64,000 nucleotides of DNA from Lithospermum erythrorhizon (lineage: Eukaryota; Streptophyta; Magnoliopsida; Boraginales; Boraginaceae). The position numbers and the translations under genes were made by a program. The notes under the pieces are model-generated. The model was not told the DNA's origin, ran no database searches, and saw nothing but the letters and a program-made list of their open reading frames with translations. Below are positions 36,078 through 46,225 of the stretch, one piece after another. The stretch lies in NCBI GenBank assembly GCA_019722365.1, contig JADFUC010001145.1, positions 62,001 through 126,000 on the forward strand. Direction: 5' to 3'. Within the stretch, counting starts at the first letter, position 1. The number at the start of each line of letters is the position of its first letter.

Positions 36078-36430
36078 CTCCCTTTGATTTTTTAATTTTA
36101 TCATAACAATAAGTAAATTCCATTTTAATGCAATAAATTAGTTTACTCATACTAAAAAAATTTGTATGATAATTATTCAATTATAAAAATTAAAAAATCT
36201 AATCTTCATCCCAATATTTTTTCAAATTAAATATTAAATTCAAATATTTTTATTTTTGTTGTATAATATTTGGTGAAAATTATTAAATAATAATATTTTT
36301 AATGTAATTTAATATTGACATTAAATTTTATTCAAATAAAAATTATGTTTATCGAGGATGAAGGCGTAAAAGTCGTTTGTTAATTTGGAGCACTTAAATC
36401 AAACATGACAATAATTTTGTATGGGGGGAG
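36078..36430. mobile_element. Stowaway-like MITE (353 bp)
   Basis: Flanked by TA. The left end is CTCCCTTTGATTTTTTAATT and the right end (reverse complement) begins CTCCCCCCATACAAAATTAT. The interior is AT-rich and non-coding. Confidence 0.65.
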
Positions 36431-37640
36431 TAAAAGGTTTGGATATTTTATTTCAAAATTTAGTTTTTTCATTATAATATATATAACATGTTAGTTTTTA
36501 TGTTTTGAATAAAATATCTTTATCTATAAACTACTTGATTTATGTTTAAATAAAATATCTTTATCTATAAACTATAGAAGCAATAATTAATTAGAGTTGA
36601 ATTCAACATATGAAAAAAAAATTAAAAACTTGATGCTTCGCTTTCTTTAATATTTAGTTAGTAATTAGTAAATTAAAAATAAGAGTATATTGTCATAATA
36701 ATACTTATATTAGTTTTCACTCTATATGAAATATAAGTCGCCGATAATATTATAGTCTAAAAATACATGCATGAATAATAGCCTTATATTATAGGTATCT
36801 AATCCATTTTATTGTTACATTCGATGCTAAATCGGTACCATCATGTATATATTTGAATGACTTCTTATGGCCTTTTTATATTAAAGTTGTTATTTATGTC
36901 GAAATTTTAAAAAGGTTCCACATCAAGTAATATTAATCACATACGTATATCTTATTGAGGTTTAAGCTTTAAAAAATTATTGCGCAATATATGATTTTTA
37001 TAAAGAGGTATGTCATCTTTTTATTAATTGATTTTATTATAATTCGTTTTGTATTGTTCACATTCGACAAGGAGATCTAATGTATGTCCTCTCGACTGTT
37101 TTTCTTGTGACTAAAATTAGAGGAAAGAAAATTCATAAAAAAGTCTTCATATTATTAGATTTGTGTAAATATTATTAGTCGATAAATCGATTAAAATATG
37201 TTAAAATGAATAAATAAATAAAGGTGAATAAGTAAGAATTGTGAATAATTTTATGCTACTAGTCAATTTAAAGTGATATATTTTCTAATAATAAATAAAA
37301 TAACATAAAATGTATTTTTTTTTTATAAAAAAGAAAAGTGATATTTTCTAATAATAAATGTAATTACATAATGTACATTCTTTTATTAAATCTTGAAAAT
37401 AAAGAGTAGTATGGTAACAAAACTTTTAAATCTACTATTAAAATTATATTATCAAAAAATTAGAAGGGATCATATAAGTATGAAAAAAATGAATTATAAT
37501 ATAACTCAAAAGAGTAATTTATAAATTTACATAAATAGTTATTACTCCGTATTTTTTTTTCACTCAAACAATATGATTGCATTAAAAAAGCAAACGACAA
37601 CAAAGATTCCAGTACAAAAGGCAGTACGATGCAAAAAGAA
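36431..37640. other. AT-rich intergenic DNA
   Basis: No gene. Short local duplications are present (AAATAAAATATCTTTATCTA twice near 36500-36560 and TATTTTCTAATAATAAAT near 37277 and 37332). Confidence 0.35.
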
Positions 37641-37648
37641 GCAACAAT

Positions 37649-38395
37649 TTAAAGGGCTGGAATAAGCCAAAAAGGGGGCGTGAAGAGCCACTTTGCTTCA
37701 ATCGAACCCATATGCTCCCAATGAGCGATCACATGAGCTGCCTTATTGATCGCCCTCCTGACAAACTTAATATTGACCTTTATATGGCTAGTCAAATATA
37801 GAATGTCCCCAACTATCACTTCCACTTCAATAGGAGTCTTCTGTTCACCTCTCAAAATGTGCACTAGTTGTTTCGAGTCACTTTCTAGCTCCACATGACG
37901 GTGGTTTAACCTCCATGCGAGTGTAATCCTTCCCGTATTGCTTGTGCCTCCGCAACCAAAAGACTCATTACCCATTGTAGCCGTCTGAAACTAGCATCAA
38001 TGAATGCCCTTGTTGAATCTCTCCCAATTACTCCAGTTGCACCTTCATAGGAAATCTTTTGCCACGCAACATCCGTGTTGATCTTTATGTAGTTTGGCTC
38101 TGGTGGCTTCCAAACTTCCTCTTGAAAACTAGTCGAGTGTGATAGGTCACTGTTGTCATCATGCGCAGCATCCTAAGTTAGCTCTATCATAGTCAACCAT
38201 CAACTGTAAACCATAGCTCAGTGTGCTATCAATCGAAGGCTGCTGATTCTCAAACAGAGCCCCATTTCTCATCTTCCATAGACTTCACAGCATGCAAGCT
38301 ATTTGAGGTAGTAATTCACTGCAGTTCGCTTCCTGCATCTGTTTATTGAGGAGTTCCCACCACTCCTTGAACGAGTGCCTGAAATAACATGAATT
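37649..38395 (-). pseudogene. RNase H-like fragment from a LINE-type retroelement, disrupted
   Basis: Read on the minus strand, segments in two frames resemble plant 'putative ribonuclease H' proteins. First comes SFKEWWELLNKQMQEANCSE, then an in-frame TGA where TGG is expected (CML-stop-SLWKMRN). An RNase H-type start follows (NYIKINTDVAWQK..GATGVIGRDSTRAF, LLVAEAQAIREGL). After a frameshift near 37915 comes RHVELESDSKQLVHILRGEQ ending near 37649. The NTD and ESDS acidic positions of the RVT_3 domain are still visible. The reverse transcriptase part is absent. Confidence 0.7.
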
Positions 38396-39419
38396 TTTTT
38401 ATTTAAGTAATAATTGAATATTGTCTTCTTAAAAATAAAAGCTGAGGAATTAAATAAGGATGGCAAAATATTCTTCAAATGCTTTCCTTCGAATTAAGCA
38501 AAGAAATCACGCCTTACGCTTGCTTTCGGAATCGCCGTCTTTGGCTTAGTTACTTGAGGCTAAGTAACCCTATTTAATAATCTAACCCTCCGTCCTTGCT
38601 CAAGGGATCGCTGAATCTTTTCTTGCCTGCTGCTCTTGGCGGGGTTATACTCCCTTTTCCTCAAATTTTTTCTTTCATTTGGTGCTTGATATAACCTTCG
38701 TCGTATTAAAAGTTTATGAAGTTTAAAAGGAAAAAGGTATAACTATTTTTATTTTATTGGTTATATAACTAGTTATAACTATGTCAAGTTACTTTTAATT
38801 AAGCTAAGCTTCGTCCATAAATGATACTCCTAATCCATGAGATTGTCAGCTTTTAACATTCATCTCTTGACTTGACCATAAATATTTTTGTTTTGTATTG
38901 TATAATACTTGGTAAGAAAAATTATATCAATAGAAAATTACATTTCAAACTCTTTCCGTTAATATATTTTTTATAAGATATTGCTCTGACACAAATAAAC
39001 TCTTAGGTCAATTAATTAAAAGTGGACAATCTTTATTGGAATGAAAATAAATCTTCAAATTCATATTTAATAGTTTAAGATGGTTCAAACATAAGTATGT
39101 TGATTATGAAGGCGACAAAGTTATCAAATTTCATTACTTGTTGAAGTAAGTAGTAAATTGGTTGTTATAATATCATAAACTAAACTATAGAATCATGTGA
39201 TTAGTTTTTAGTTTAATTATCATAATCGATTTTGGATAGTAGTAGTATTCACTTTAGATTCTTGATATAATTAATATAGTTTGGAGTTTGGATATAGACA
39301 AAAGTTAAAATGGAGTATAATTAATATATTATAAAATAGGAAAAAATTACTTAAGTTCAAAGAGTAGTTCACCAATCTAGTAGGAGTTGTTAGTTAAAGT
39401 TCTGAAAGTAAGGCAATTA
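38396..39419. other. Intergenic DNA with transposon debris
   Basis: A moderately GC-rich patch at 38500-38650 has no recognisable coding. At 38827-39080 the interior resembles other Stowaway-related elements (ATAAATATTTTTGTTTTGTA), without clear ends. Confidence 0.3.
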
Positions 39420-39990
39420 TTATTATTATGTTCTTTAGGTGTGGATATCGGTAATTCTTGAGAAACAAAGTTAGGAGTATTTTACGTGACTTGAGGTGAG
39501 AATATTTATCACGTGACATAACCTTTCTATATATTGTAAATATGTAAGTTGTATAGTTTTGACTAAATGAGTTGCTATATGTGATATGTGATGTTAAGGA
39601 AACTGCGATGTTGGTATTGTTATATGATCAGTTGTGATATCTGAGTTGTGATACCTGATGATGTGAGGATTGTTGATGTGATTTGTTGTTGGACTCTATT
39701 CCGGTTAGTTGGTCCCTCCTGCAGGTTGAGGTGTATTCCCGTCTACTTGGTGTAGAGGTAGCGGGCGAGTTGTATTTTGTTGGTCTTCGTTTGCTTGGTG
39801 TAGAGGCAACGAATGACGTTGTTTCCTCAATGGGGTGGTGTAGACTCTAATAAAGGTAGAAGTAAGAGTTATTGTTCTTTGTGTGATATACTGAAGGATG
39901 TTATTATTTGGAGTGTGTGTATGATAGGAGGCAACTTGACGACGTTGTTTCCTACATTTTCTCATCGACTAGATTTCTATTGAGCCCAAT
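39420..39990 (+). mobile_element. Degenerate gypsy-type LTR fragment
   Basis: GAGGTGAGAATATTTATCAC near 39494 parallels GAGGTGAGTACTTATCTCAC at 23847 in the large LTR-like element. Downstream are imperfect repeats of TTGGTGTAGAGG and GTTGTTTCCTC. No ends or target duplications were resolved. Confidence 0.4.
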
Positions 39991-40422
39991 TTGGCAAATG
40001 ACAAGAGACTGATGAGTTGCATAATAATGTTATTAAACATAGGTTATATAAACCAATTAAAAGAGTGTGATTGAATAATAACAAAAGAGTGTATCGCGAT
40101 AAAGATATGAGGTCAATTTGAAAAAAAAAGTAGATCTCAATTTATTATAACTTTTCATAATTTCATTGCATGTTACAATATAGATCTCAATTTATTAGAA
40201 AATTTTGTTAAAGTTAATTGAAGATAAGATGGATTGGTACAATTAAGCTTTAATTGTATTAGCATGGGCAACTTCAAGTGGACTGCATTATGGAGGAGCC
40301 GAAGCTAGTTAATCAAATAAGTATAATTGGACAGAGAATTGGAGAACTACTTTTTAATTTGTATTGACTATTGTATATGTATATGACTACAAAATTATGT
40401 GTGTACATTACTTTTCCACATA

Positions 40423-40455
40423 CATAAGCATGCCTCTAATATTCGGATGCCTATG
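40423..40455 (-). promoter_or_regulatory. Shared 3' hairpin element after the DUF241 pseudogene
   Basis: On the minus strand CATAGGCATCCGAATATTAG then AGGCATGCTTATG, 30 bp after the ancestral stop. It is the best match to the consensus although its gene is broken. The arms CATAGGCAT / ATGCTTATG pair with one G-U. Confidence 0.72.
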
Positions 40456-40485
40456 ATCTCTTTGGATTATGTCTATTTGATCACA

Positions 40486-41326
40486 TTAGCATGAGATAAC
40501 ATTGAGGAGAAGGGTTCTTGATCTAGTCAAGCTCCTACTCATGCCCTCAAGTCCATTCTCAATTCCTTCAATTGAAGCCTCTAGGTTTGCAAGGTCTTCT
40601 TAGCTTGTATGGTTGAGGAACTTTGGGATAGGGCATTATCAACCACTTCCAATTCATTCAAGTGAACTTGTTGACCTTCACATGCTACTTTGCTCTTGTT
40701 GATGACTAGTAACCTTGAAAATGACCATTGCTAGACTTTTTGTCTTTGATAAAACCAAAACTGATTGAAAAATAGAGATGGTCAAAGCATTGACTTCTCT
40801 AACCATCCTCATTATAGATGATACTTCTTGATCCACATCTAGAATTGATGCTTCCATGACTTGATCCATTTTCTTCAAAGTTGAAACACATCTTTTGGCA
40901 TCCTTTTTCATCTTATTTCTGAAAGATGTGTACTTGGTGATAGAAGCTCCAACACTTAAATCACCCTTCTTCCTTCTCAATGATGATTGGAGTTCTCTAA
41001 CATTTTCCTTCAATAATTGTGAAGTCACATCTTTTGTGATGCTGCAAACATCAAGAAATGTTACAGGAAACTCCAAAAGCTCATCAACTCATTTAGCATT
41101 TTTGTATTTGGAAAGAGCTTGAAGAGTTTGAGACGAGTTAAGAAGATCATCCATGGATTTGTACAACTCCACCAATGAACATAGACCATTAGAGATGCCT
41201 TTGCAGATGGTGCATTTGAATCTTCTAATGAATTGATCCTGTTGATTTGTTCTTCGATTCGAACGATGGTGGGGTGGATCTGCCTGGAAGACTAATTGAT
41301 CGGGTGTGGCTTTTGGTGATGGCCAT
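40486..41326 (-). pseudogene. DUF241 pseudogene, left member of head-to-head pair 2
   Basis: Full-length relic of a DUF241 gene. It starts MAITKSHTRSISLPGRS and then loses one base within the codons for SHP (near 41276), shifting the frame. The conserved AKWVDE block has TGG changed to TGA (near 41090). One extra Leu codon precedes KENVRELQSSLRRKKGDLSV. A further single-base loss in SSKWS (near 40727) shifts the frame again, and the end LIRSRTILLNV remains recognisable out of frame to 40486. An internal segment (40678-41076) stays open for 132 codons. The flanking promoter and 3' hairpin are preserved, so inactivation appears later than the pair duplication. Confidence 0.88.
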
Positions 41327-42423
41327 TTTAATGTTCTTCTTTCTTTGTTTCCTTGTGAGTCTTTCTCAATTTGTGATGACTTTCAACCTCGAACCACCTA
41401 TATATATATATATGTGAATGTAAAGGAGGTAGAGTAGGAAACAATTTGAGGTACTGACTCTAATAGTTTAATTTTAATCTGCACCATGTGGTTGCATGGT
41501 CTTTGATAAGCTTGTTACAAAACTGCCCTACACAGCCTCTATAATTGTATATATATATATTTTCAATTCTTAGGTGTACGTGGATCTTTAATACAATGTC
41601 TTGTTTGAGGAGCCAATAGATCAGAGAAAATATAATTTTTATTATAATGAGATTAGAAAATTTTAAATGGAGTTAGATCCATGCATGGGGGGTTATTTTA
41701 GTAGTGAAAAATGCCCTGGCATGCATGGCTTTTCTTAAGATTGTCTCTATTGAAGGAACCTTGAAGAACACATTATTTGTCAATGGAATACTACTTGTAC
41801 GACGAATATTAAAGAGATCTTAAACACACAATAATGGTTAACAACTATCCATAACTCCTTATATTTTATACTCAAGTAGTATTTATTTTACCTATTTTTT
41901 TTGTTTAAGGTTCCTTGAAATGGGACAGTATGAAGTGGAGCCATGTTTCCTGATCGGAATCGATTAACCATATGTTATATACAACTAATAAAATATTTCC
42001 CCATGCATCGATCTGACTCCATCTCCAGAAAGAGATAATATCAATTCAAATCTCATGTAAACTTCTATAATCCCACTTGCTCTGATCAAGGTTCCTCAAA
42101 ACAAGACATACATTGTATTATTATGAAGCTCGTCTTTGTATGATCAATATTATAGAGATTCCCCTATTATTTTGAAGACTAGAAAAAATATCCATTATGT
42201 GAGTTATGATGGATAATAGTGTATGTGACAATGTTTTGAAACGCCAACCAATGGCCACCTCATGCACATTAATATTTGTAGAGCCAACAGTACAACTCAT
42301 CTTGCATCCTTCGTTGGTCAACTTTAAACACATATATACGGGGTAGTAGTTTCTCGAGGTTTTAAGGTCATCACCAATTGAGAAAGAGAGAAAACCAACA
42401 AATCAAACAAGAAGTCAAAAAAA
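41327..42423. promoter_or_regulatory. Intergenic region of DUF241 pair 2 (homologous to pair 1 spacer)
   Basis: It contains TATA runs at about 41399-41413 (minus) and 42333-42338 (plus), TGTCTTGTTTGAGGAGCC at about 41597 and TCCTCAAAACAAGACA near 42091, plus GGAGCCATGTTTCCTGATC and ATTCAAATCTCATG blocks in the same order as in 33910-34828. The region probably still drives the gene at 42424. Confidence 0.6.
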
Positions 42424-43248
42424 ATGAAAAGTCACATCCGATCAATTAGTCTACCAAGAAGGTCACACCCTACCACTCTTCAAATGGAAGAGCAACTTAA
42501 TAAGATTAGAACATGTGAATCATTTGCTGCACCAACTACAGAGTCCATCTCAAATGGTTTATGTGGATTGGTGGAGTTGTACATGTCCATGGATGATTTT
42601 CTCAATTTGCCCCAATCAATCCAAGCATTTTCCAAATACCAAAATGCTAAATGGGTTGACGGTCTTTTAGAGTCTCCAGTGCAATTTCTTGATGTTTGTG
42701 GAGTCACTAGGGATACCATGTCACAATTCAAGGAAAATGTTAGAGATCTTCAATCATCATTGAGAAGGAGAAAGGGTGATTTCAGTATTGAAGCTTGCAT
42801 CACCAAGTACACATCTTTTAGAAATAAGATGACAAAAGTTGCCAAAAGATGTATTACAAGTTTAAAGAAAATGGATCAAACCATGGAAGCTTCAATCCTA
42901 GATGTGGATCAGGAAACATCGTCGATCATTAGTGTGGTCAGAGAACTCAATGCTTTGACCATCTCTATTTTCCAATCAATTTTGGTTTTCTTATGCAAGA
43001 CAAAGTCTAGCAAATGGTCATTTGCTAATTTACTTGTCAATAAGAGTAAAGTATCATGTGAAGGTCAACAAGTTAACTTTAATGAGCTAGAAGTGGTTGA
43101 TCATGCACTATCCAAAAACTCTTCAACCATGCAACAAGACCTTAAACAATTGGAGACTTCGATAGAAGGAATTGAAAGAGAACTTGAGGGTATGAGTAGG
43201 TGCTTGATTAGATCCAGAACCATTCTTCTCAATGTTGTCTCTTGCTAA
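42424..43248 (+). CDS. DUF241 protein (274 aa), right member of pair 2
   Basis: Single exon. Begins MKSHIRSISLPRRSHPTTLQ; then LCGLVELYMSMDDFLNLPQS, ESPVQFLDVCGVTRDTMSQF, KENVRDLQSSLRRRKGDFSI, FRNKMTKVAKRCITSLKKMD, and IEGIERELEGMSRCLIRSRT at the C-terminus. The start lacks the three extra residues (MAI-type) of its paralogues. All conserved DUF241 blocks are intact. It lies head-to-head with the pseudogene at 40486-41326 and carries the 3' hairpin at 43279-43311. Function is unknown. Confidence 0.93.
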   Translation: MKSHIRSISLPRRSHPTTLQMEEQLNKIRTCESFAAPTTESISNGLCGLVELYMSMDDFLNLPQSIQAFSKYQNAKWVDGLLESPVQFLDVCGVTRDTMSQFKENVRDLQSSLRRRKGDFSIEACITKYTSFRNKMTKVAKRCITSLKKMDQTMEASILDVDQETSSIISVVRELNALTISIFQSILVFLCKTKSSKWSFANLLVNKSKVSCEGQQVNFNELEVVDHALSKNSSTMQQDLKQLETSIEGIERELEGMSRCLIRSRTILLNVVSC

Positions 43249-43278
43249 TATGATATCAATACATATAGTCCAAATAGT

Positions 43279-43311
43279 CATAGGCATCCGAATATTAGAG
43301 ACATGCTTATG
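43279..43311 (+). promoter_or_regulatory. Shared 3' hairpin element of the DUF241 gene at 42424-43248
   Basis: CATAGGCATCCGAATATTAG then AGACATGCTTATG, 30 bp after the stop. The arms CATAGGCAT and ATGCTTATG pair with one G-U. Confidence 0.72.
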
Positions 43312-44339
43312 TATGTGAATTTATGTAGATAAAACCAATTTTGCAGTCATATACATGTACTACAAAAGTGAAAACAAAAGTTGTTCTCCAATTCTCTTGC
43401 CACTTATTATTTGATTATATAGCTTTGATACTCTTGAAGTTCATAATTTAAAGTTACATACACATACTTATTCAATCCAAATTTACTCGTTTCAATCTTT
43501 CATATATCCAATGAGAATAAATTAAATTATTTAATAAATAGAGACATCTTTTTTTAAATATACAATTAGAAGTTCTAATCCTACAAGAACTACACATTAT
43601 TCTTTACAAACTTTTATCATATCTTAATCTCAATTCACTCAATGTCACTTCTATAGCAAATGAAAAACAGAGAAGAAAACAATAGTTTTAATGGAATTTC
43701 ATAGACCATATGGAAAAACAGAGAAGAGAAAACAATAACAACAGGTAGAAAGTTAGGGTGGCAGGGTGCTATTAAGATATTATTTTATTAAAAAATTAAA
43801 AGTACTTTATTTTGCAATTTTTAAATTATTATAGACTTCTTTAACTATTTTTAAGTTTTTATGAGCCAATTCACAAAGAAGTATATACTCATATATATTT
43901 ATTATAATTTTTTATGTCGTTGCGTTATAAGGTTTAACGTTTATGAATGCGGTTAGCAGCAACATCTTCGGTGGCGTATTTCGGTGTGAGTATCTTTGTA
44001 TATTAAGGATCTTTCGATAAGCTTCGGCGTGGAGTATCTTTATAAACGTCTTAATAGAATGCATGCTTAGGACCCAGAAAGCAGGGGAATATTGGGGCCA
44101 GAGCCCACTCGGATGGTCCTTTAATTCGGCCCAGCTAGTGCGCTTTTGACCCGACCCAACTTTGATAGGTCTCGAAACAAAAGGAAGAAATGACCCGACT
44201 CTCAAATATGAGTAATTGAGTATACAATTTACAACAATCATTTAATTAACATTTAACTAATAATTCATAATTATTATGATAAGGCACACGGTTAGGGGAG
44301 CCATACATGTACATATTATTCAATTATTTTTAAAGTTGT
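43312..44339. other. Intergenic DNA between two DUF241 genes
   Basis: AT-rich in the left half. The 44020-44200 part is GC-richer with no recognised coding. No transposon ends were resolved. Confidence 0.35.
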
Positions 44340-44540
44340 GTGTACCACATATTTGCATTAACATGAGAAGCAAAGAACAAGAAATATGGCACTATTTACG
44401 TCTACCCATGCGAGGGACAGCTTTATTTGGCATATTATTACTCGTAAACACGTTTACAATGTACAAGTAATTCATCAAGGATTCCTAAAAGTTCAATTAT
44501 TAGTGCATTAATTAATTGTTGGCCTAAGATTTGGCAGATT
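44340..44540 (+). repeat. Distal upstream block shared with 49257-49440
   Basis: Ordered matches between the two blocks: GAAGCAAAGA(A/G)CAA, ATGTGGCACTAT-like, CGAG(A)GG, TTTATTTGG, AAAAATTCAATAATTAGTGC-like and TTGGCCTA. They lie 410-610 bp and 870-1055 bp upstream of the DUF241 genes at 44952 and 50312, so flanks were duplicated with genes. Confidence 0.7.
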
Positions 44541-44874
44541 TCCGAGTGATACGGATACTTATATTTCTATATATTGTCAACGCATGCGTGCAATTATATT
44601 CTTCTAGCTACTTTAAGTTTATTATCACGATTTGTTCTGATCCATACTCCTCAAAACGGGACAATATATTAACAATCTATGAATTATTTATTAAGAAAAC
44701 CAAAAACTTATCAAAGAAAAATCATGTGGAGTTATTATATGTGTAGGCCGATGGTATAACAATTCTCTCGGAGGCCAATCGATGGCCACTCTGTAACCAC
44801 ATGGTACATTAAAAATGGTAGAGTAAATTGCTCATCTTGTCCCAATAATAATGTCATAATTGAGCTTGTTACGT

Positions 44875-44889
44875 GAGTATATATATATG
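44875..44889 (+). promoter_or_regulatory. TATA run of the DUF241 gene at 44952
   Basis: A GTATATATATATGG tract about 65-75 bp before the ATG. Upstream, ACCACATGGTACATTA lies near 44798 and CTCCTCAAAACGGGACA near 44647; both are shared with pair 1. Confidence 0.55.
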
Positions 44890-44951
44890 GCATCTTGAGG
44901 ATGTAATTCATCACAATTTGAGAAATAATTACAAAGAGAACAAGAGCAACA

Positions 44952-45791
44952 ATGGCCATCAACAAAAATCACATTCGTTCAATTAGTCTTCCAAATAGAT
45001 CACACCCCACTACTCTTCAAATCGAAGAACAACTTAACAAGATAAGAACATGGGAAGCTTCAGATGCACCAACTGCTGAGACCATCTCAAATGGTCTATG
45101 TGGATTGGTGGAGTTGTACAAATCCATGGATGATCTTCTCAATTTACCTCAAACCCTTCAAGCATTTTCCAAATACCAAAATGCTAAATGGGTTGATGAG
45201 ATCTTGGAGTGTCCAGTAAAGCTTCTTGATGTTTGTGGCATATTAAGAGATCTTGTATCACAATTTAAGGAAAATGTAAGAGATCTTCAATCATCATTGA
45301 GAAGGAAAAAAGGTGATTTAAGTATTGAATCTTGTATCACAAAATACACAACTTTTAGAAAGAAGATGAAAAAAGATGCCAAGAAATGTATTTCAACTTT
45401 GAAGAAAATGGATCAAGCTATCGAAGCATCAATTCTTGATGTGGATCAACACATTTCATCTTTGATCAAGGTGGTCAAGGAAGTCAACGCATTGAGTATC
45501 TCCATTTTTCAATATGTTTGGGTTTTCTTCTCGAGCTCCAACTCAAATTCTAGCAAATGGTCAATTTCAAGATTACTAGTCAACAAGGGAAGAGTGGCAT
45601 GTGAAGTTCAACAAGTTATCAAAAACGAGTTAGAAGTGATTGATGATGCACTATGTAATGATTGCTCAAAAGTGCAACAAAAGCTTGAAAAGTTGGAAGC
45701 TTCCATTGAAGGAATTGAGAATGGACTAGAGGGCATGAGTAGATGCTTGATTAGATCAAGAGCTTCATTCCTCAATGTCATCTCATGTTAA
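44952..45791 (+). CDS. DUF241 protein (279 aa)
   Basis: Single exon. Begins MAINKNHIRSISLPNRSHPT; then LCGLVELYKSMDDLLNLPQT, ECPVKLLDVCGILRDLVSQF, KENVRDLQSSLRRKKGDLSI, FRKKMKKDAKKCISTLKKMD, and IEGIENGLEGMSRCLIRSRA at the end. It is among the most canonical copies of the cluster and probably functional at the protein level. It has a TATA run at 44875-44889 and a 3' hairpin at 45810-45843. Its distal upstream block is shared with the gene at 50312. No enzyme motif or signal peptide is seen; a weakly hydrophobic helix lies near LSISIFQYVWVFF. Confidence 0.93.
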   Translation: MAINKNHIRSISLPNRSHPTTLQIEEQLNKIRTWEASDAPTAETISNGLCGLVELYKSMDDLLNLPQTLQAFSKYQNAKWVDEILECPVKLLDVCGILRDLVSQFKENVRDLQSSLRRKKGDLSIESCITKYTTFRKKMKKDAKKCISTLKKMDQAIEASILDVDQHISSLIKVVKEVNALSISIFQYVWVFFSSSNSNSSKWSISRLLVNKGRVACEVQQVIKNELEVIDDALCNDCSKVQQKLEKLEASIEGIENGLEGMSRCLIRSRASFLNVISC

Positions 45792-45809
45792 TTATTTGCC
45801 AAAAAAATT

Positions 45810-45843
45810 CATAGGCATCCAAATTTTAATAGGCATGCTTATG
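45810..45843 (+). promoter_or_regulatory. Shared 3' hairpin element of the DUF241 gene at 44952-45791
   Basis: CATAGGCATCC, an AT loop, then AGGCATGCTTATG, 18 bp after the stop. The loop sequence differs (AAATTTTAAT) while both arms are kept. Confidence 0.7.
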
Positions 45844-45934
45844 CATCAATTTTGTAGTCAGATATGTATAGAAAAGTATAGTACAATCCGAAATGTATAT
45901 AATACAAGATGAAAAATTATATCTTCCAAACTTC

Positions 45935-46225
45935 CACTACTACAAAATAACACTTGGATAAGGATAACGCTGACTTAAGTAACGCTTTCGCAAAGTATTA
46001 TCTAGGTGATTCTTAGGTAACATTTTTTTATCTTACATAGTGCTTCTTTTTGAAACGCTAGCCAAGATATTACAAATGTAGCATTTTTTTCTAAAGCGCT
46101 ACCAACAACGCTTGTATATATTAGTTAGAGTTTCTTAAAAATGGTATCTAAGTTATTTTCAAGGTAAGGTAACACTTAATTAAGAATGCTATCTAAGTTG
46201 TTAGTTTGGTAGCGTTTTTGTATCT
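45935..46225 (+). mobile_element. CACTA-type transposon end with subterminal repeats
   Basis: CACTACTACAAAATAACACT matches the terminal repeat style of plant CACTA (En/Spm) elements. It is followed by dispersed short motifs in both orientations (AACGCTTT, GGTAGCGTTTTT, AGCGCTACC, GTAACACTTAA) that resemble subterminal repeats. I did not find the matching right end, so the extent is unknown. Confidence 0.55.

Noticed and set aside
43912..44241. 109-codon minus-strand ORF
   Set aside because: No family signature, no neighbouring exon, and the composition resembles repeat-derived DNA.
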